A stretch of 38,475 nt of DNA from Desulforudis sp. (GCA_003604975.1 QZIR01000052.1:1-38475); one strand, 5' to 3'. Shown: positions 30,017 through 38,443, counted from the first letter of the stretch. Numbers and translations are program-made. The notes: generated from the letters alone by a model not told the origin.

Positions 30017-30925
30017 ATGCCGGGTTTGTCCGATTCGAAAAATTTATATGATTTCATCGTCAGTGAGTTTGCGCGAATCGAGAGTGCCTATGAAAGCAAG
30101 GGATCTATCGGCGGCATGCCAACTGGTTTCTATGAGTTGGATGAAAAAATTGATGGCATCCACTCTGGGGATATCGTTTTAGTTGCTGGCCGCCCCTTGA
30201 TGGGACAAAGTGATTTCATCATAAATTTGGCATTAAGGTTAGCAAGAAAGGAAAAGCCCCGCACGATAAGTATATTCTCAATGAAGCTGCAGGAAAAAAT
30301 TTGTCGACGCCTCCTGGCGGTGGCAAGTAGAATTCCGATGCATCGACTGTTGCACGGTACGTTGCTGATGAGCGACTGGGACAAACTCGTTCGAGCGGTC
30401 GGCCCTCTAGCTGAACAGCCTGTGATCGTTAATGCCGACCTATGCTATTCTGATGAAAAAATCCTTGAGTTGGTTGAAACCTTGAATAAAGGGCAGGATC
30501 TCGCCCTGGTCGTAATTGACGGCTTCGAAAATCTTGTTTCATCAAAGAGTCACTCCTCCCGAAAAGCGGAGGTAAGAGAACTGATAAGGTCTCTCCGAAC
30601 AATCGCTCGTGGTCATCATGTGCCAGTGATAGTAACTCTTACTGTATTGGGGAACGATGATGCGGGATTGGACAAGCGTCTGGCCATAAGCGATCTGAAC
30701 GCATCTGAACTGCAGGTGGCAGACGCTTCAGATGTGGTGCTTTTTCTCCATCGGTCCGAGGTTTATTCATCTGACTCGCCTGACAAAAATATGGCCGAAC
30801 TTATGGTCGTGAAGAATAATTATGGAAATACCGGGACAGTAAAACTCGCATATTTTGAGGAGCTTCGTTGTTTCGAAAGCTTGGCCACTGGATATAAGGA
30901 AGACTTTCTCTTAGAGGATTACTAG
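30017..30925 (+). CDS. DnaB-helicase-like protein with degenerate ATPase motifs, 302 aa
   Basis: The protein follows the DnaB C-terminal (RecA-like) domain from start to end: GMPTGFYELDEKIDG, then GRPLMGQSDF where Walker A normally reads GRPSMGKTxF (Lys becomes Gln64, Thr becomes Ser65). VVIDGFENL (D168) replaces the usual VIDYLQL. The later SDLNASELQVADASD and KNNYGNTGTVKLAYF match the DnaB SDLRESG and KQRNGPTGT blocks in place. There is no DnaB N-terminal domain. Loss of the Walker Lys predicts no ATP hydrolysis, so it may be a regulator or an inhibitor that joins or mimics helicase rings. Its phosphatase neighbour is a possible partner. Confidence 0.85.
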   Translation: MPGLSDSKNLYDFIVSEFARIESAYESKGSIGGMPTGFYELDEKIDGIHSGDIVLVAGRPLMGQSDFIINLALRLARKEKPRTISIFSMKLQEKICRRLLAVASRIPMHRLLHGTLLMSDWDKLVRAVGPLAEQPVIVNADLCYSDEKILELVETLNKGQDLALVVIDGFENLVSSKSHSSRKAEVRELIRSLRTIARGHHVPVIVTLTVLGNDDAGLDKRLAISDLNASELQVADASDVVLFLHRSEVYSSDSPDKNMAELMVVKNNYGNTGTVKLAYFEELRCFESLATGYKEDFLLEDY

Positions 30926-31194
30926 TGAAAATATAATTGTACAAAAAATTCAGTATATTTCCACTCCGATTCATTATTTTCTAATATCAAAATGATAAAT
31001 TTATGGCAATTTATTCATACCATTTTGGATAAATTGAAGAAGCACTGATGTGAGGTATTGAGTGTTTCGACGAGTGATTTAGACTTCCTTGAAAAACATA
31101 TAATATTTTGAAATTATTTGATAATATACTGCACAGAGAGAATCTTAATAACAAATACATTGCAACACTATTGCACAGATTCGGGAGGTACTAA

Positions 31195-31995
31195 ATGGCG
31201 GGCATGACTGCAGGATCATATGGTTCCGGTGTTCATAGTGACCATCAGGCTTTTCGTGTCGACGTGTTAAAAAAACTAGCTGAACAGGGAGATGTCGTAG
31301 CTCAGAACAATCTCGGCTATGCGTATGATTTTGGTGAAGGTGTAGCTCAGGACCAGGCTGAAGCCGTCAGGTGGTATCGCAAGGCTGCTGAACAGGGAGA
31401 TGCAGCAGCTGAGAACAATCTCGGTTACGCATACTCTCACGGTGAAGGTGTAGCTCAGGACCAGGCTGAAGCCGTCAGGTGGTTCCGCAAAGCTGCTGAA
31501 CAGGGGAATGCATCAGCTCAGAACAAGCTCGGTTACGCATACTCTTACAGTAAAGGTGTAGCTCAGGACCAGGCTGAAGCCGTCAGGTGGTTCCGCAAAG
31601 CTGCTGAACAGGGAGATGCAACAGGGCAATACAAGCTCGGTTACGCATACTCTTACGGTGAAGGTGTAGCTCAGGACCAGGCTGAAGCCGTCAGGTGGTA
31701 CCGGATGGCAGCCGATCGTGGATATGCCCCAGCTCAGAACAGGTTAGGCTTCGCATATGCATCAGGTATAGGAGTGGCTCAGGATATAGCTGAGGCCGTC
31801 AAGTGGTTAAGGAGGGCTGCAGAACAAGGTTATGCCGCCGGGCAATACAATCTTGGTTACTTATATGATCAAGGTACAGGTGTCCCACTGGACAAGGCTG
31901 AGGCCGTCAGGTGGTATCGCAGGGCTGCGGAGCAGGGTTTGCCTGAGGCCCAAAGAGAATTAAGTTTACTAGAACAAGAATCAAATCAAGAGTGA
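31195..31995 (+). CDS. Sel1-repeat protein, 266 aa
   Basis: Six full Sel1-like repeats of 36 residues and part of a seventh, each with AEQGD...AQNNLGYAY...GEGVAQD and EAVRWYRKA. Good GGGAGG site before ATG 31195. No signal peptide or membrane segment. Sel1 repeats form a superhelix for protein binding. The middle four units are almost identical in DNA, with a 108-base period, showing recent duplication. It could act as an adaptor for a signalling protein; the partner is unknown. Confidence 0.95.
   Translation: MAGMTAGSYGSGVHSDHQAFRVDVLKKLAEQGDVVAQNNLGYAYDFGEGVAQDQAEAVRWYRKAAEQGDAAAENNLGYAYSHGEGVAQDQAEAVRWFRKAAEQGNASAQNKLGYAYSYSKGVAQDQAEAVRWFRKAAEQGDATGQYKLGYAYSYGEGVAQDQAEAVRWYRMAADRGYAPAQNRLGFAYASGIGVAQDIAEAVKWLRRAAEQGYAAGQYNLGYLYDQGTGVPLDKAEAVRWYRRAAEQGLPEAQRELSLLEQESNQE
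31342..31698 (+). repeat. Near-identical 108-base tandem units in the Sel1 gene
   Basis: GTAGCTCAGGACCAGGCTGA recurs at 31342, 31450, 31558 and 31666, exactly 108 bases apart, with the surrounding bases nearly unchanged. Such close identity allows gain or loss of units by recombination. Confidence 0.9.
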
Positions 31996-32108
31996 ACTGT
32001 CAGTAATATATTTAATTTCAGCTATGATTTTACGGTCACAGATGATCTTGTAGTAAATTGGCGCTTTTTTAAGGCATTTATCGAAAAAAGTAAAATAATG
32101 GTAATGTC

Positions 32109-33164
32109 ATGGCAGGTGGTGAAGATATTTATGTAAAAGGTTACTTACCTGACAAAACACTCCAAGATAAAATTTATTCTTTTGCTAGAGGGTTATGGGA
32201 AAAGATTTATAAGTATGAATTAATCGATATCAATACTGGCGATATACTGTTTCCGGTAGTAAGAAATTATGTCAGAAATCGACAAATCAGAGGTCATCAT
32301 GGCCCACTTGGTCTTGAAAAAAACAAACTTCTCCATATTATCCCTCAAGATCGGGCAAATTACTATGGGTTTATTCCGGCTCATAATAAAAGGAGTTATG
32401 AATGGGTAGATAGCGAGTTGGAGATTGAATATATAACACAGGCGGGTCAACTTATTTTTGACAGGAACGATGGCGGCCGGCTAGTGACTTTCACCTCCTT
32501 GCCAGAGCAAATTGCTAAGCTTGGAGTTCATCAATTGACGATGAATCAAAACCCAGCTGATAATTGTTGTTATGATTGGAGTGATTCACTCAAGCAAACG
32601 GTCAGGTCTTTGGGACCTAATGTTCTTGGAGTTGCAGAGGGAATAAATTGCTCTCAGAATTATCGCTTTGCCCTGCTTCTATATATCATTTCTCTTCGAT
32701 GGTGGCCGGATATAGAAATTGTTGAGCCAGACCTTGTGGGGTACGTCGCGGATTTATGTCAGGAAAAAGGATGGTCGACGACGTTTTTGAGTGAAAAATT
32801 TAATTATGAGGATTGTGCAAGAATAGTCATCCCGGAATTTGAGAAAAGGAAGAGGTTGAGATATAAAGAAATATATCTGGTAAAAGAGAAAGGAAACAAT
32901 ATAAAAATACCAAAAACACCACTGGATTATCATCAGCTTGACAATGAAATGCTCAATTTAGAAATATCTGGGTACGATTTAACAATAAGACTCAAGCGTG
33001 GCCTTGAGAATGCAGGAATTGTGACGATTCGTGATCTGCTGGAAAGAGGAAAAAAGAAGTTGGAAAAAGAGTATGTGAGGCCAAGGAAGGCACGGATTGA
33101 GTTACATAGGTTGTGCTACAGGAATTGGGTTTGGAGGACTTCTGGGGATAGTGTTTATCTATAA
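32109..33164 (+). CDS. Unknown protein with RNA-polymerase alpha-CTD-like end, 351 aa
   Basis: The first 280 residues are of unknown family, with Tyr/Trp-rich blocks and no membrane segment. The last 60 (from about 282) read LEISGYDLTIRLKRGLENAGI, then VTIRDLLERG and a Lys/Arg-rich helix. This is the helix-hairpin-helix pattern of the alpha-subunit C-terminal domain (compare the order LKRANIxTIGEL in RpoA). The fit is by eye, and other HhH domains are possible. It could contact DNA or sigma/RNA polymerase. No strong ribosome site is visible before ATG 32109, and the bases upstream are AT-rich. Confidence 0.65.
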   Translation: MAGGEDIYVKGYLPDKTLQDKIYSFARGLWEKIYKYELIDINTGDILFPVVRNYVRNRQIRGHHGPLGLEKNKLLHIIPQDRANYYGFIPAHNKRSYEWVDSELEIEYITQAGQLIFDRNDGGRLVTFTSLPEQIAKLGVHQLTMNQNPADNCCYDWSDSLKQTVRSLGPNVLGVAEGINCSQNYRFALLLYIISLRWWPDIEIVEPDLVGYVADLCQEKGWSTTFLSEKFNYEDCARIVIPEFEKRKRLRYKEIYLVKEKGNNIKIPKTPLDYHQLDNEMLNLEISGYDLTIRLKRGLENAGIVTIRDLLERGKKKLEKEYVRPRKARIELHRLCYRNWVWRTSGDSVYL

Positions 33165-33370
33165 AGAACTATGGATTCGTTCAAAACATCTCTGTAGCGC
33201 GTACAATCTGCTGTAAGCGTGAAAAACGAGTTTTGTTTTCTTGATTAAATAAGGCTCATCGCTTGCTGGTCAATTTTTCAGCAATTGCCACAGTGCCTGA
33301 AAGTATACTGAATGATAATGTATTAGATAGGCTTAGCTGTCATCATAAGCGCGATTCCGGTGGAGAGAAA

Positions 33371-33586
33371 ATGAAAGATTTGAAAGTCGGTGACTTTGTA
33401 AAGCATAAAGACAATAAGCGTATTATATTTCAAGTAGTTCAAATACTTGAGTCCGCCAGCGGAAAAGGTTCACGGATGATTAACTGCATTCGTGTAACTG
33501 ATATACGGTCATATTTAGATACTGATGTACGCAGATATGAATTATCTGATCAGGATAATGAAAAAATCATCAATCATGATTTATGA
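33371..33586 (+). CDS. Small hypothetical protein, 71 aa
   Basis: ATG 33371 follows GGAGAG at a good distance; longer upstream readings lack a site. MKDLKVGDFVKHKDN and the next strands suggest a small beta-barrel of SH3/KOW type, as in proteins that begin KVGDxV. No further family evidence. It ends 50 bases before a convergent minus-strand gene. Confidence 0.6.
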   Translation: MKDLKVGDFVKHKDNKRIIFQVVQILESASGKGSRMINCIRVTDIRSYLDTDVRRYELSDQDNEKIINHDL

Positions 33587-33635
33587 AAAATTACAGGTAT
33601 GCCCGGTGTTTATGGAGAAATGTCAATATATTTTT

Positions 33636-33845
33636 TCATTTGTTCAGTATTTTTGTTCCTATGAAAAACTTTTTTCCGTCGAGCATAAATTCATCTGTTC
33701 CTTTGATAAGACAGGGGTCTACGGAAACAAAAATAACATCTAACTTCCCGCCAAAGGCAATTGGCCGGATGATTTCACCTGTTTTCTGCATTTCCATAGC
33801 AGCCTCTTTGGCGTCAGACAATAGAGACTTTGAAATTTCCCACAT
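33636..33845 (-). CDS. Small minus-strand hypothetical protein, 69 aa
   Basis: On the minus strand, CAGGAGAAAAGA stands directly before the ATG at 33845, a strong ribosome site, so I accept this as real. The protein has a charged helix (SLLSDAKEAAMEMQK), then two beta strands and a final FFIGTKILNK. No known family. It is one of the few minus-strand genes of the window and converges with the gene at 33371. Confidence 0.6.
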   Translation of the reverse strand: MWEISKSLLSDAKEAAMEMQKTGEIIRPIAFGGKLDVIFVSVDPCLIKGTDEFMLDGKKFFIGTKILNK

Positions 33846-34334
33846 TCTTTTCTCCTGGAAAAAAAACTACCGCTCAGACAGATTGGCAGGTGATTCTGGC
33901 TACCGTTTCTGTTAGCCGTTCTCTGGTTCAATATCGGGAGACTGTCGGCATGCCTTGAGTGCATCGGCAAGCGCGGCGCCGACCGGACGTGTGGAATCAC
34001 CGTCCATATCAGCCCACCGCCGAGCGCATTGCTCTAATACCGCAACTCCACCCGATGACGGATAGCTTGCAGGTGTGAGTTTGCGACTGACGCCATCGTT
34101 TACTGTTTACACCTGTGCGGCAAATAAAACAAGAAGCCAGCGCCGGCCGAAAAAAAGAAGAAACAGCGTGTGTCAAGAAACGAAGAAACTCCAACTAATG
34201 CTTATATCCAACCATGGAGGCACCATCAGTTTAGCATTTAAGTTCGGCCTGCAAAATTGGCAACTTGACATTAATTCGGATGAGCCACAAAGGATGTTCG
34301 TCTGGCATGCGTCGTATGTGATAGAGACGGAACC
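33846..34334. other. Gap with a probable minus-strand gene remnant
   Basis: No plus-strand gene is supported. A minus-strand frame from about 34098 to 33914 reads well as protein (ALADALKACRQ near its end) but lacks a start codon before an upstream stop, so it looks like the tail of a broken gene. The bases from 34100 to 34334 hold no clear signal other than a likely promoter region for the sigma-factor gene, which I cannot place exactly. Confidence 0.4.
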
Positions 34335-34868
34335 ATGAACCAGTGCACGGATAGAGAGCTTATTGCCAGGTCTCAGGCAGGGGAGCACCTTGCGTTTTCA
34401 GCCCTTGCGGACCGGCATTATATGACCGTGTACAAGTTTGCTTTCAGGTGGTGCCGGTCTCGGCAAGATGCCGAGGACATCACTCAGGAGGTTTTTATGA
34501 AACTTGCCGGCAAGCTTCATCTCTTTGATAACCGATCGCTGTTTACAACCTGGCTGTATCAAGTCACCATCAACTGCGCCAGAGACCATGCCCGCAAAAA
34601 TAAAGGCTGGACGAAACTCAAGGCACCCGAGTCCCCGGCGGACGAACTGGTCGCTTCACCCAATCCGGGACCGGAGAATAATGTCATCGCCAAAAGCATC
34701 CTCAGGGCAGTCGAGGGCCTGCCGGTGAAGCAGAAGGAAGCGGTGCTCCTAGTCTATGCCGAAGGCCTGAGTCATAAGGAGGCGGCCAAGGCCGCCGGCT
34801 GCGCGGAGACGACCATTTCCTGGCGTATATTTCAGGCGAAACGCCAACTCAACAAGGTGTTGTCATGA
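34335..34868 (+). CDS. ECF-type RNA polymerase sigma factor, 177 aa
   Basis: Region 2 has HYMTVYKFAFRWCRSRQDAE, then DITQEVFMKL, the usual sigma-2 signature. Region 4 near the C-terminus has LPVKQKEAVLLVYAEGLSHK and EAAKAAGCAETTISWRIFQA, a helix-turn-helix. No region 1.1 or 3, so ECF type. Its TGA overlaps the next gene (ATGA). That gene has a helical cytoplasmic start and one membrane segment, the layout of an anti-sigma factor. The pair may respond to envelope signals and may be a target of the PrsW-like protease, but this is inference. Confidence 0.93.
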   Translation: MNQCTDRELIARSQAGEHLAFSALADRHYMTVYKFAFRWCRSRQDAEDITQEVFMKLAGKLHLFDNRSLFTTWLYQVTINCARDHARKNKGWTKLKAPESPADELVASPNPGPENNVIAKSILRAVEGLPVKQKEAVLLVYAEGLSHKEAAKAAGCAETTISWRIFQAKRQLNKVLS

Positions 34869-36922
34869 AGCTGACGGACAATGATCTCAAAAAGGCCTTG
34901 CGGGAGGCAGAGATTCCCGAACCCTCCGAAACTACCCGGAAAAGGGCTGTCCAAGAGGCCGCGGATGAATTTGTGAAGAAATGTGTGGTGGCTGAAAAAA
35001 AATCCAAAGGATTTGCTGGGCTCCTTCGTCTGATGGGTAAGATCGTACAGAAAACCCTTACCCTGCAAGGAGAACCCATTATGACACTACGACAATTCGC
35101 CACCGTTGGAATTTTGGTCATTGCCATTGGCCTGATTCTGTCCGTCGGACCCCAGGTATTTTTTCCAACCAAAAACGTTGTGGATCTCCCTCCGTCTACG
35201 ACCACCCCAGTCCCCGCGTCGTCCCCGGGTGAGATGAAACAGCAGACAGACAAGGCAAAGGGCCAGGCGGCCCCTACGGCTACGGCCGAGCCGCAAGCCT
35301 CCCTTCAACCCCCACCATTGCCGGAAACCAAAGAGTCGGCTGCCCGGGAAGACGCAGCCGTGGATATCCCGCCAGCACCAGCAAAACAGGAGGCCAACCG
35401 CAGAAATTACGTCCAGGGTGGGCAACTCGAGAGCGAGATCTCGTCTAACAATCTACAGAGAATCTATGAAGGGCCGCCTCAGGTCTATACCCAGGACACG
35501 GGCCGGGATCGGTTTGCGGAAATCATCACGAACCCGGTCAAGCTGGTTGGCGAGGAGCCGGTCAGCACGTTTTCCATCGACGTGGACACCGCTTCCTATG
35601 CCTTTGTCCGGAGGCAGCTGAACAACGGCGTGCTGCCGCAGAAAGACGCGGTACGGGTGGAAGAATTGATCAACTATTTTGACTATGACTACCCTGTACC
35701 CGCGGACCGCGCGCAGCCGTTCAAGCCGAGCGTGGCGGTCTATCCAACCCCGTGGAACCCCAATACCAGGCTTCTGCATGTAGGCATCAAGGGCTATGAC
35801 ATTGTGCCGGCGGAGAAGCCCCGGGCAAATCTGGTGTTTCTGCTCGACGTTTCAGGTTCGATGAGCAGTCCGGACAAGCTGCCGCTGCTCAAAAATTCCC
35901 TTGCCATGCTGGTCGACTCACTGCAGCCCGACGACACCGTGGCCATTACCGTCTATGCCGGCGCCGCCGGAAACGTCCTCGCGCCGACCAGGGTGCGGGA
36001 AAAGGGTAAAATCCTTGCCGCCTTGGACAATCTCCAGGCGGGAGGTTCAACAGCAGGCGGCGAGGGCATCAGGCTGGCCTATGCATTGGCCGAGATGAAC
36101 TATGACCCCCAGGCAGTGAACCGGGTCATCCTGGCTACTGACGGTGATTTTAACGTGGGCATTACCAATGAAAGTGAACTGAAGAGTTTTATCGAGCGCA
36201 AAAGAAAAACCGGGATATCCCTATCCGTGCTCGGCTTCGGCCAAGGTAACTACAACGATGCACTGATGCAGGCTCTGGCACAGAACGGGAACGGTAATGC
36301 CGCCTATATCGACAGCCTCAACGAGGCCCGCAAGGTGCTGGTGGACGAGGCCGGGTCGACCCTCTTCACAATTGCCAAGGATGTGAAGATCCAGGTCGAG
36401 TTCAATCCGACCCGGGTCCATGACTACCGCCTGATCGGCTATGAAACCAGACTGCTCAAGCGGGAGGATTTCAACAACGACCTCGTTGATGCAGGTGAAG
36501 TGGGGTCCGGGCACAGCGTAACCGCTATTTACGAGATCACACCGGTGGAAAGCAAGGCGAAGCTGACCGATGCCCTGCGTTACCAGACCCCTACCGAAAA
36601 GCCGAAACTCGACCCAGCCGCTGAATATGCCTTCCTGAAAATCCGTTACAAACTGCCGGCGGAGGACAGCAGTAAGCTCATGACTCTGCCCATCGGCGTC
36701 GGTTTGGAGTTTGCCGAGATTGCCCAAGTTTCAGAAGACATGCGCTTTGCCGCCGCGGTCGCCGCTTTCGGCCAATTGCTACGCAACGATCCTTACACCG
36801 GGCAATTCAGTTATGACAATATTCTGCAGCTTGCCGAGACCGCACGGGGGCGCGACGAGTTTGGCTATCGGGCGGAATTCCTTAACCTGGTTCGACTTGC
36901 CCGGACCGCCAAGGCAATGTAA
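34865..36922 (+). CDS. YfbK-like vWA membrane protein, probable anti-sigma function, 685 aa
   Basis: An N-terminal charged region (about 1-75) is followed by one membrane segment (about 76-97), a Pro/Ala-rich linker (100-180), a block SIDVDTASYAFVRRQLNNG typical of YfbK-type proteins, then a vWA domain with DVSGSMS (D328, S330, S332) and a late LATDGDFN strand. The C-terminal 170 residues fit the DUF3520-like part. The small N-terminal cytoplasmic part, coupled to an ECF sigma gene, resembles an anti-sigma domain, without a ZAS zinc site. vWA lies outside the membrane and could bind a partner that triggers sigma release. Confidence 0.88.
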   Translation: MKLTDNDLKKALREAEIPEPSETTRKRAVQEAADEFVKKCVVAEKKSKGFAGLLRLMGKIVQKTLTLQGEPIMTLRQFATVGILVIAIGLILSVGPQVFFPTKNVVDLPPSTTTPVPASSPGEMKQQTDKAKGQAAPTATAEPQASLQPPPLPETKESAAREDAAVDIPPAPAKQEANRRNYVQGGQLESEISSNNLQRIYEGPPQVYTQDTGRDRFAEIITNPVKLVGEEPVSTFSIDVDTASYAFVRRQLNNGVLPQKDAVRVEELINYFDYDYPVPADRAQPFKPSVAVYPTPWNPNTRLLHVGIKGYDIVPAEKPRANLVFLLDVSGSMSSPDKLPLLKNSLAMLVDSLQPDDTVAITVYAGAAGNVLAPTRVREKGKILAALDNLQAGGSTAGGEGIRLAYALAEMNYDPQAVNRVILATDGDFNVGITNESELKSFIERKRKTGISLSVLGFGQGNYNDALMQALAQNGNGNAAYIDSLNEARKVLVDEAGSTLFTIAKDVKIQVEFNPTRVHDYRLIGYETRLLKREDFNNDLVDAGEVGSGHSVTAIYEITPVESKAKLTDALRYQTPTEKPKLDPAAEYAFLKIRYKLPAEDSSKLMTLPIGVGLEFAEIAQVSEDMRFAAAVAAFGQLLRNDPYTGQFSYDNILQLAETARGRDEFGYRAEFLNLVRLARTAKAM

Positions 36923-36962
36923 AAGGCAGACTGGCAGATCTTAAGTGAAGCGCTGTAAATCT

Positions 36963-37000
36963 GGATATTGAGCTTCCGGCCAGCCGGAAGCTCAATATCC
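36963..37000 (+). terminator. 18-bp perfect inverted repeat after the vWA gene
   Basis: GGATATTGAGCTTCCGGC (36963) pairs in full with GCCGGAAGCTCAATATCC (36983) around a two-base centre. No T run follows, so a rho-independent terminator is not certain. It lies 40 bases after the vWA gene and is the strongest stem in the window. Confidence 0.6.
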
Positions 37001-37008
37001 CCACTATG

Positions 37009-37055
37009 ACATCTTTCATCCACCGACCGGATCACATTTGGTGATTGAAAGATGT
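37009..37055 (+). repeat. Second inverted repeat
   Basis: ACATCTTTCATCCACC (37009) and GGTGATTGAAAGATGT (37040) match in 14 of 16 positions around a 15-base centre. Sits nine bases after the preceding stem. It could be an operator for the gene at 37137 or the second half of a palindromic element. Confidence 0.6.
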
Positions 37056-37136
37056 TGTCGATGACAAGAAAATCCGCTTCCGGTATTGCAGTATGTAGAT
37101 GCGGCGGGCGTTGGATGATGATGAGCTTTGCGTGCC

Positions 37137-37703
37137 ATGAAAATTACCCTGTTTCAAGAAGAAATCGGCAATATTCAGGCTGATGGTTTAATTTTACCGG
37201 TTGACGGCCAGATCTGTGCTATTGGCGGGACTGCAGCGGCCAAGACATTGAAATCCTCCTTTTACAAAGAAACAGAGGATCTTGAGGAGCAGGTAGAGCT
37301 CTACACATATTTAGAAGAAGATGTTTTCCGCCTGAAACCTCTGCGGCATGGAAGTGCGGCGGTGATCGACGGCAATGACACTTGGGCTTACCTGGTCGTT
37401 ATTGCGGCATTTTATCACAATGTAGATGATGTTGTTTTCAGCTCAAATCAAGCATGTGAACTCTTATCCCGGGCGATCCAGAACGGAGTTCGCGAAGCGG
37501 TCAGGCATAATCTGCAATCCATAGCCATGACCTTAATGGGCACGACTTACAGAGTCACCCCGCAACAGTCAATTCTTGCTCTGACAAAGGGGATGGCGGT
37601 GGTACGTCGAGAAAATATCGAAATCAAGTGGTGCATTCTGCGGGACGAAGATTTCCACTATGCCAAGAACCATGTTAAGTCTATGAAAGATTTACTCACG
37701 TAG
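37137..37703 (+). CDS. Possible macro-domain-like protein, 188 aa
   Basis: ATG 37137 is preferred over TTG 37128. The beginning KITLFQEEIGNIQADGLILP followed by an IGGTAA turn recalls the GDIT...D.IVN and Gly-rich loop of macro domains, which bind ADP-ribose. Later, ELLSRAIQNGVREAVRHNLQ and a central SIAMTLMGT strand also fit. The usual Asn after IV is Pro here, so the match is incomplete. It may be a divergent macro or a related alpha/beta fold. The DUF1810 gene downstream is its neighbour by 80 bases. Confidence 0.5.
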   Translation: MKITLFQEEIGNIQADGLILPVDGQICAIGGTAAAKTLKSSFYKETEDLEEQVELYTYLEEDVFRLKPLRHGSAAVIDGNDTWAYLVVIAAFYHNVDDVVFSSNQACELLSRAIQNGVREAVRHNLQSIAMTLMGTTYRVTPQQSILALTKGMAVVRRENIEIKWCILRDEDFHYAKNHVKSMKDLLT

Positions 37704-37783
37704 GCCGCTCGTCAAGAAGTTGGTCGCAAGCGCGACACCGAGCATAAGCCAATTAACCGTGTGGGTGAATCAAAGAAACCGAT

Positions 37784-38236
37784 ATGAAAAAGAAACTGGA
37801 CGATCACCAAGATCCTTATAATCTGAAACGTTTTCTTTGTGCACAAGAAGGAATTTATAGCCAAGTCGTAGTAGAATTACGAAGCGGCAGAAAACTATCG
37901 CACTGGATGTGGTATATTTTCCCGCAAATTGAAGGGCTTGGTTTTAGTGAAATTTCAATGAGGTTTGGTATTAAATCCGTGGAAGAGGCCCGTCAATATC
38001 TGAACCATCCTGTTCTCGGCTCAAGGTTGAAGGAATGTACTGAGACGGTTATGGATCTTGAGGGACGCTCAGCTACCGATATCCTTGGCTACCCTGATGA
38101 TGTAAAGCTCAGGTCATCGATGACATTGTTTGCGTATGTATCGGATGATCCTGATAACGTGTTTGTTGATGTTCTTAACAAGTATTTCAATGGATTCCGA
38201 GATATAAGAACCATCCGCCTAATCGCTGGGAAATGA
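37784..38236 (+). CDS. DUF1810-family protein, 150 aa
   Basis: A compact full-length member: DPYNLKRFLCAQEG at the start, then HWMWYIFPQIEGLG, a VEEARQYLNHPVLG helix, and a final FNGFRDIRTIRLIAG. These are the conserved blocks of DUF1810 proteins, which are small stand-alone cytoplasmic proteins of unknown function. The neighbour may be macro-like, which would suggest a nucleotide or ADP-ribose theme, but that is weak. The last gene before the tRNA scar. Confidence 0.85.
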   Translation: MKKKLDDHQDPYNLKRFLCAQEGIYSQVVVELRSGRKLSHWMWYIFPQIEGLGFSEISMRFGIKSVEEARQYLNHPVLGSRLKECTETVMDLEGRSATDILGYPDDVKLRSSMTLFAYVSDDPDNVFVDVLNKYFNGFRDIRTIRLIAGK

Positions 38237-38375
38237 TTGAATAATGATCAAATTGCTTTATCTTCTGCGAAAAAGGCTGTCAGGGTATAACATCTCAGAA
38301 CATCAACAATTTAGGCATTGCGCCCAAAAGTGCGACTAACATGTATAACTATTTTATATTATTAAGAATAGACCC

Positions 38376-38431
38376 CCTTGAGGGGGTAGTGACCACAAGT
38401 CGTGCGAGTTCGAGTCTCGCCTTCGGCACCA
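38376..38431 (+). other. 3' half of tRNA-Leu(GAG), probable att site
   Basis: From CCTTGAGG (anticodon loop with GAG) the sequence runs through GGTAG, a short variable arm, the T-arm GCGAG-TTCGAGT-CTCGC, the acceptor strand CTTCGGC, the discriminator A and CCA at 38429-38431. The 5' half (which should begin GCCGAAG) is absent, and the bases left of 38376 do not pair with the anticodon stem. A 3' tRNA fragment like this is the usual direct repeat left by a tRNA-targeting integrase. The intact gene would be at the other end of the element, to the left. Confidence 0.8.
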
Positions 38432-38443
38432 GCTGATATAAAG

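Noticed and set aside
33914-34098. Small minus-strand gene in the gap before the sigma factor
   Set aside because: The reading is protein-like, but no start codon occurs before the upstream stop in frame; treated as a remnant.
38340-38431. Complete tRNA-Leu gene
   Set aside because: The acceptor 5' strand, D-arm and 5' side of the anticodon stem are missing; only the 3' half is present.
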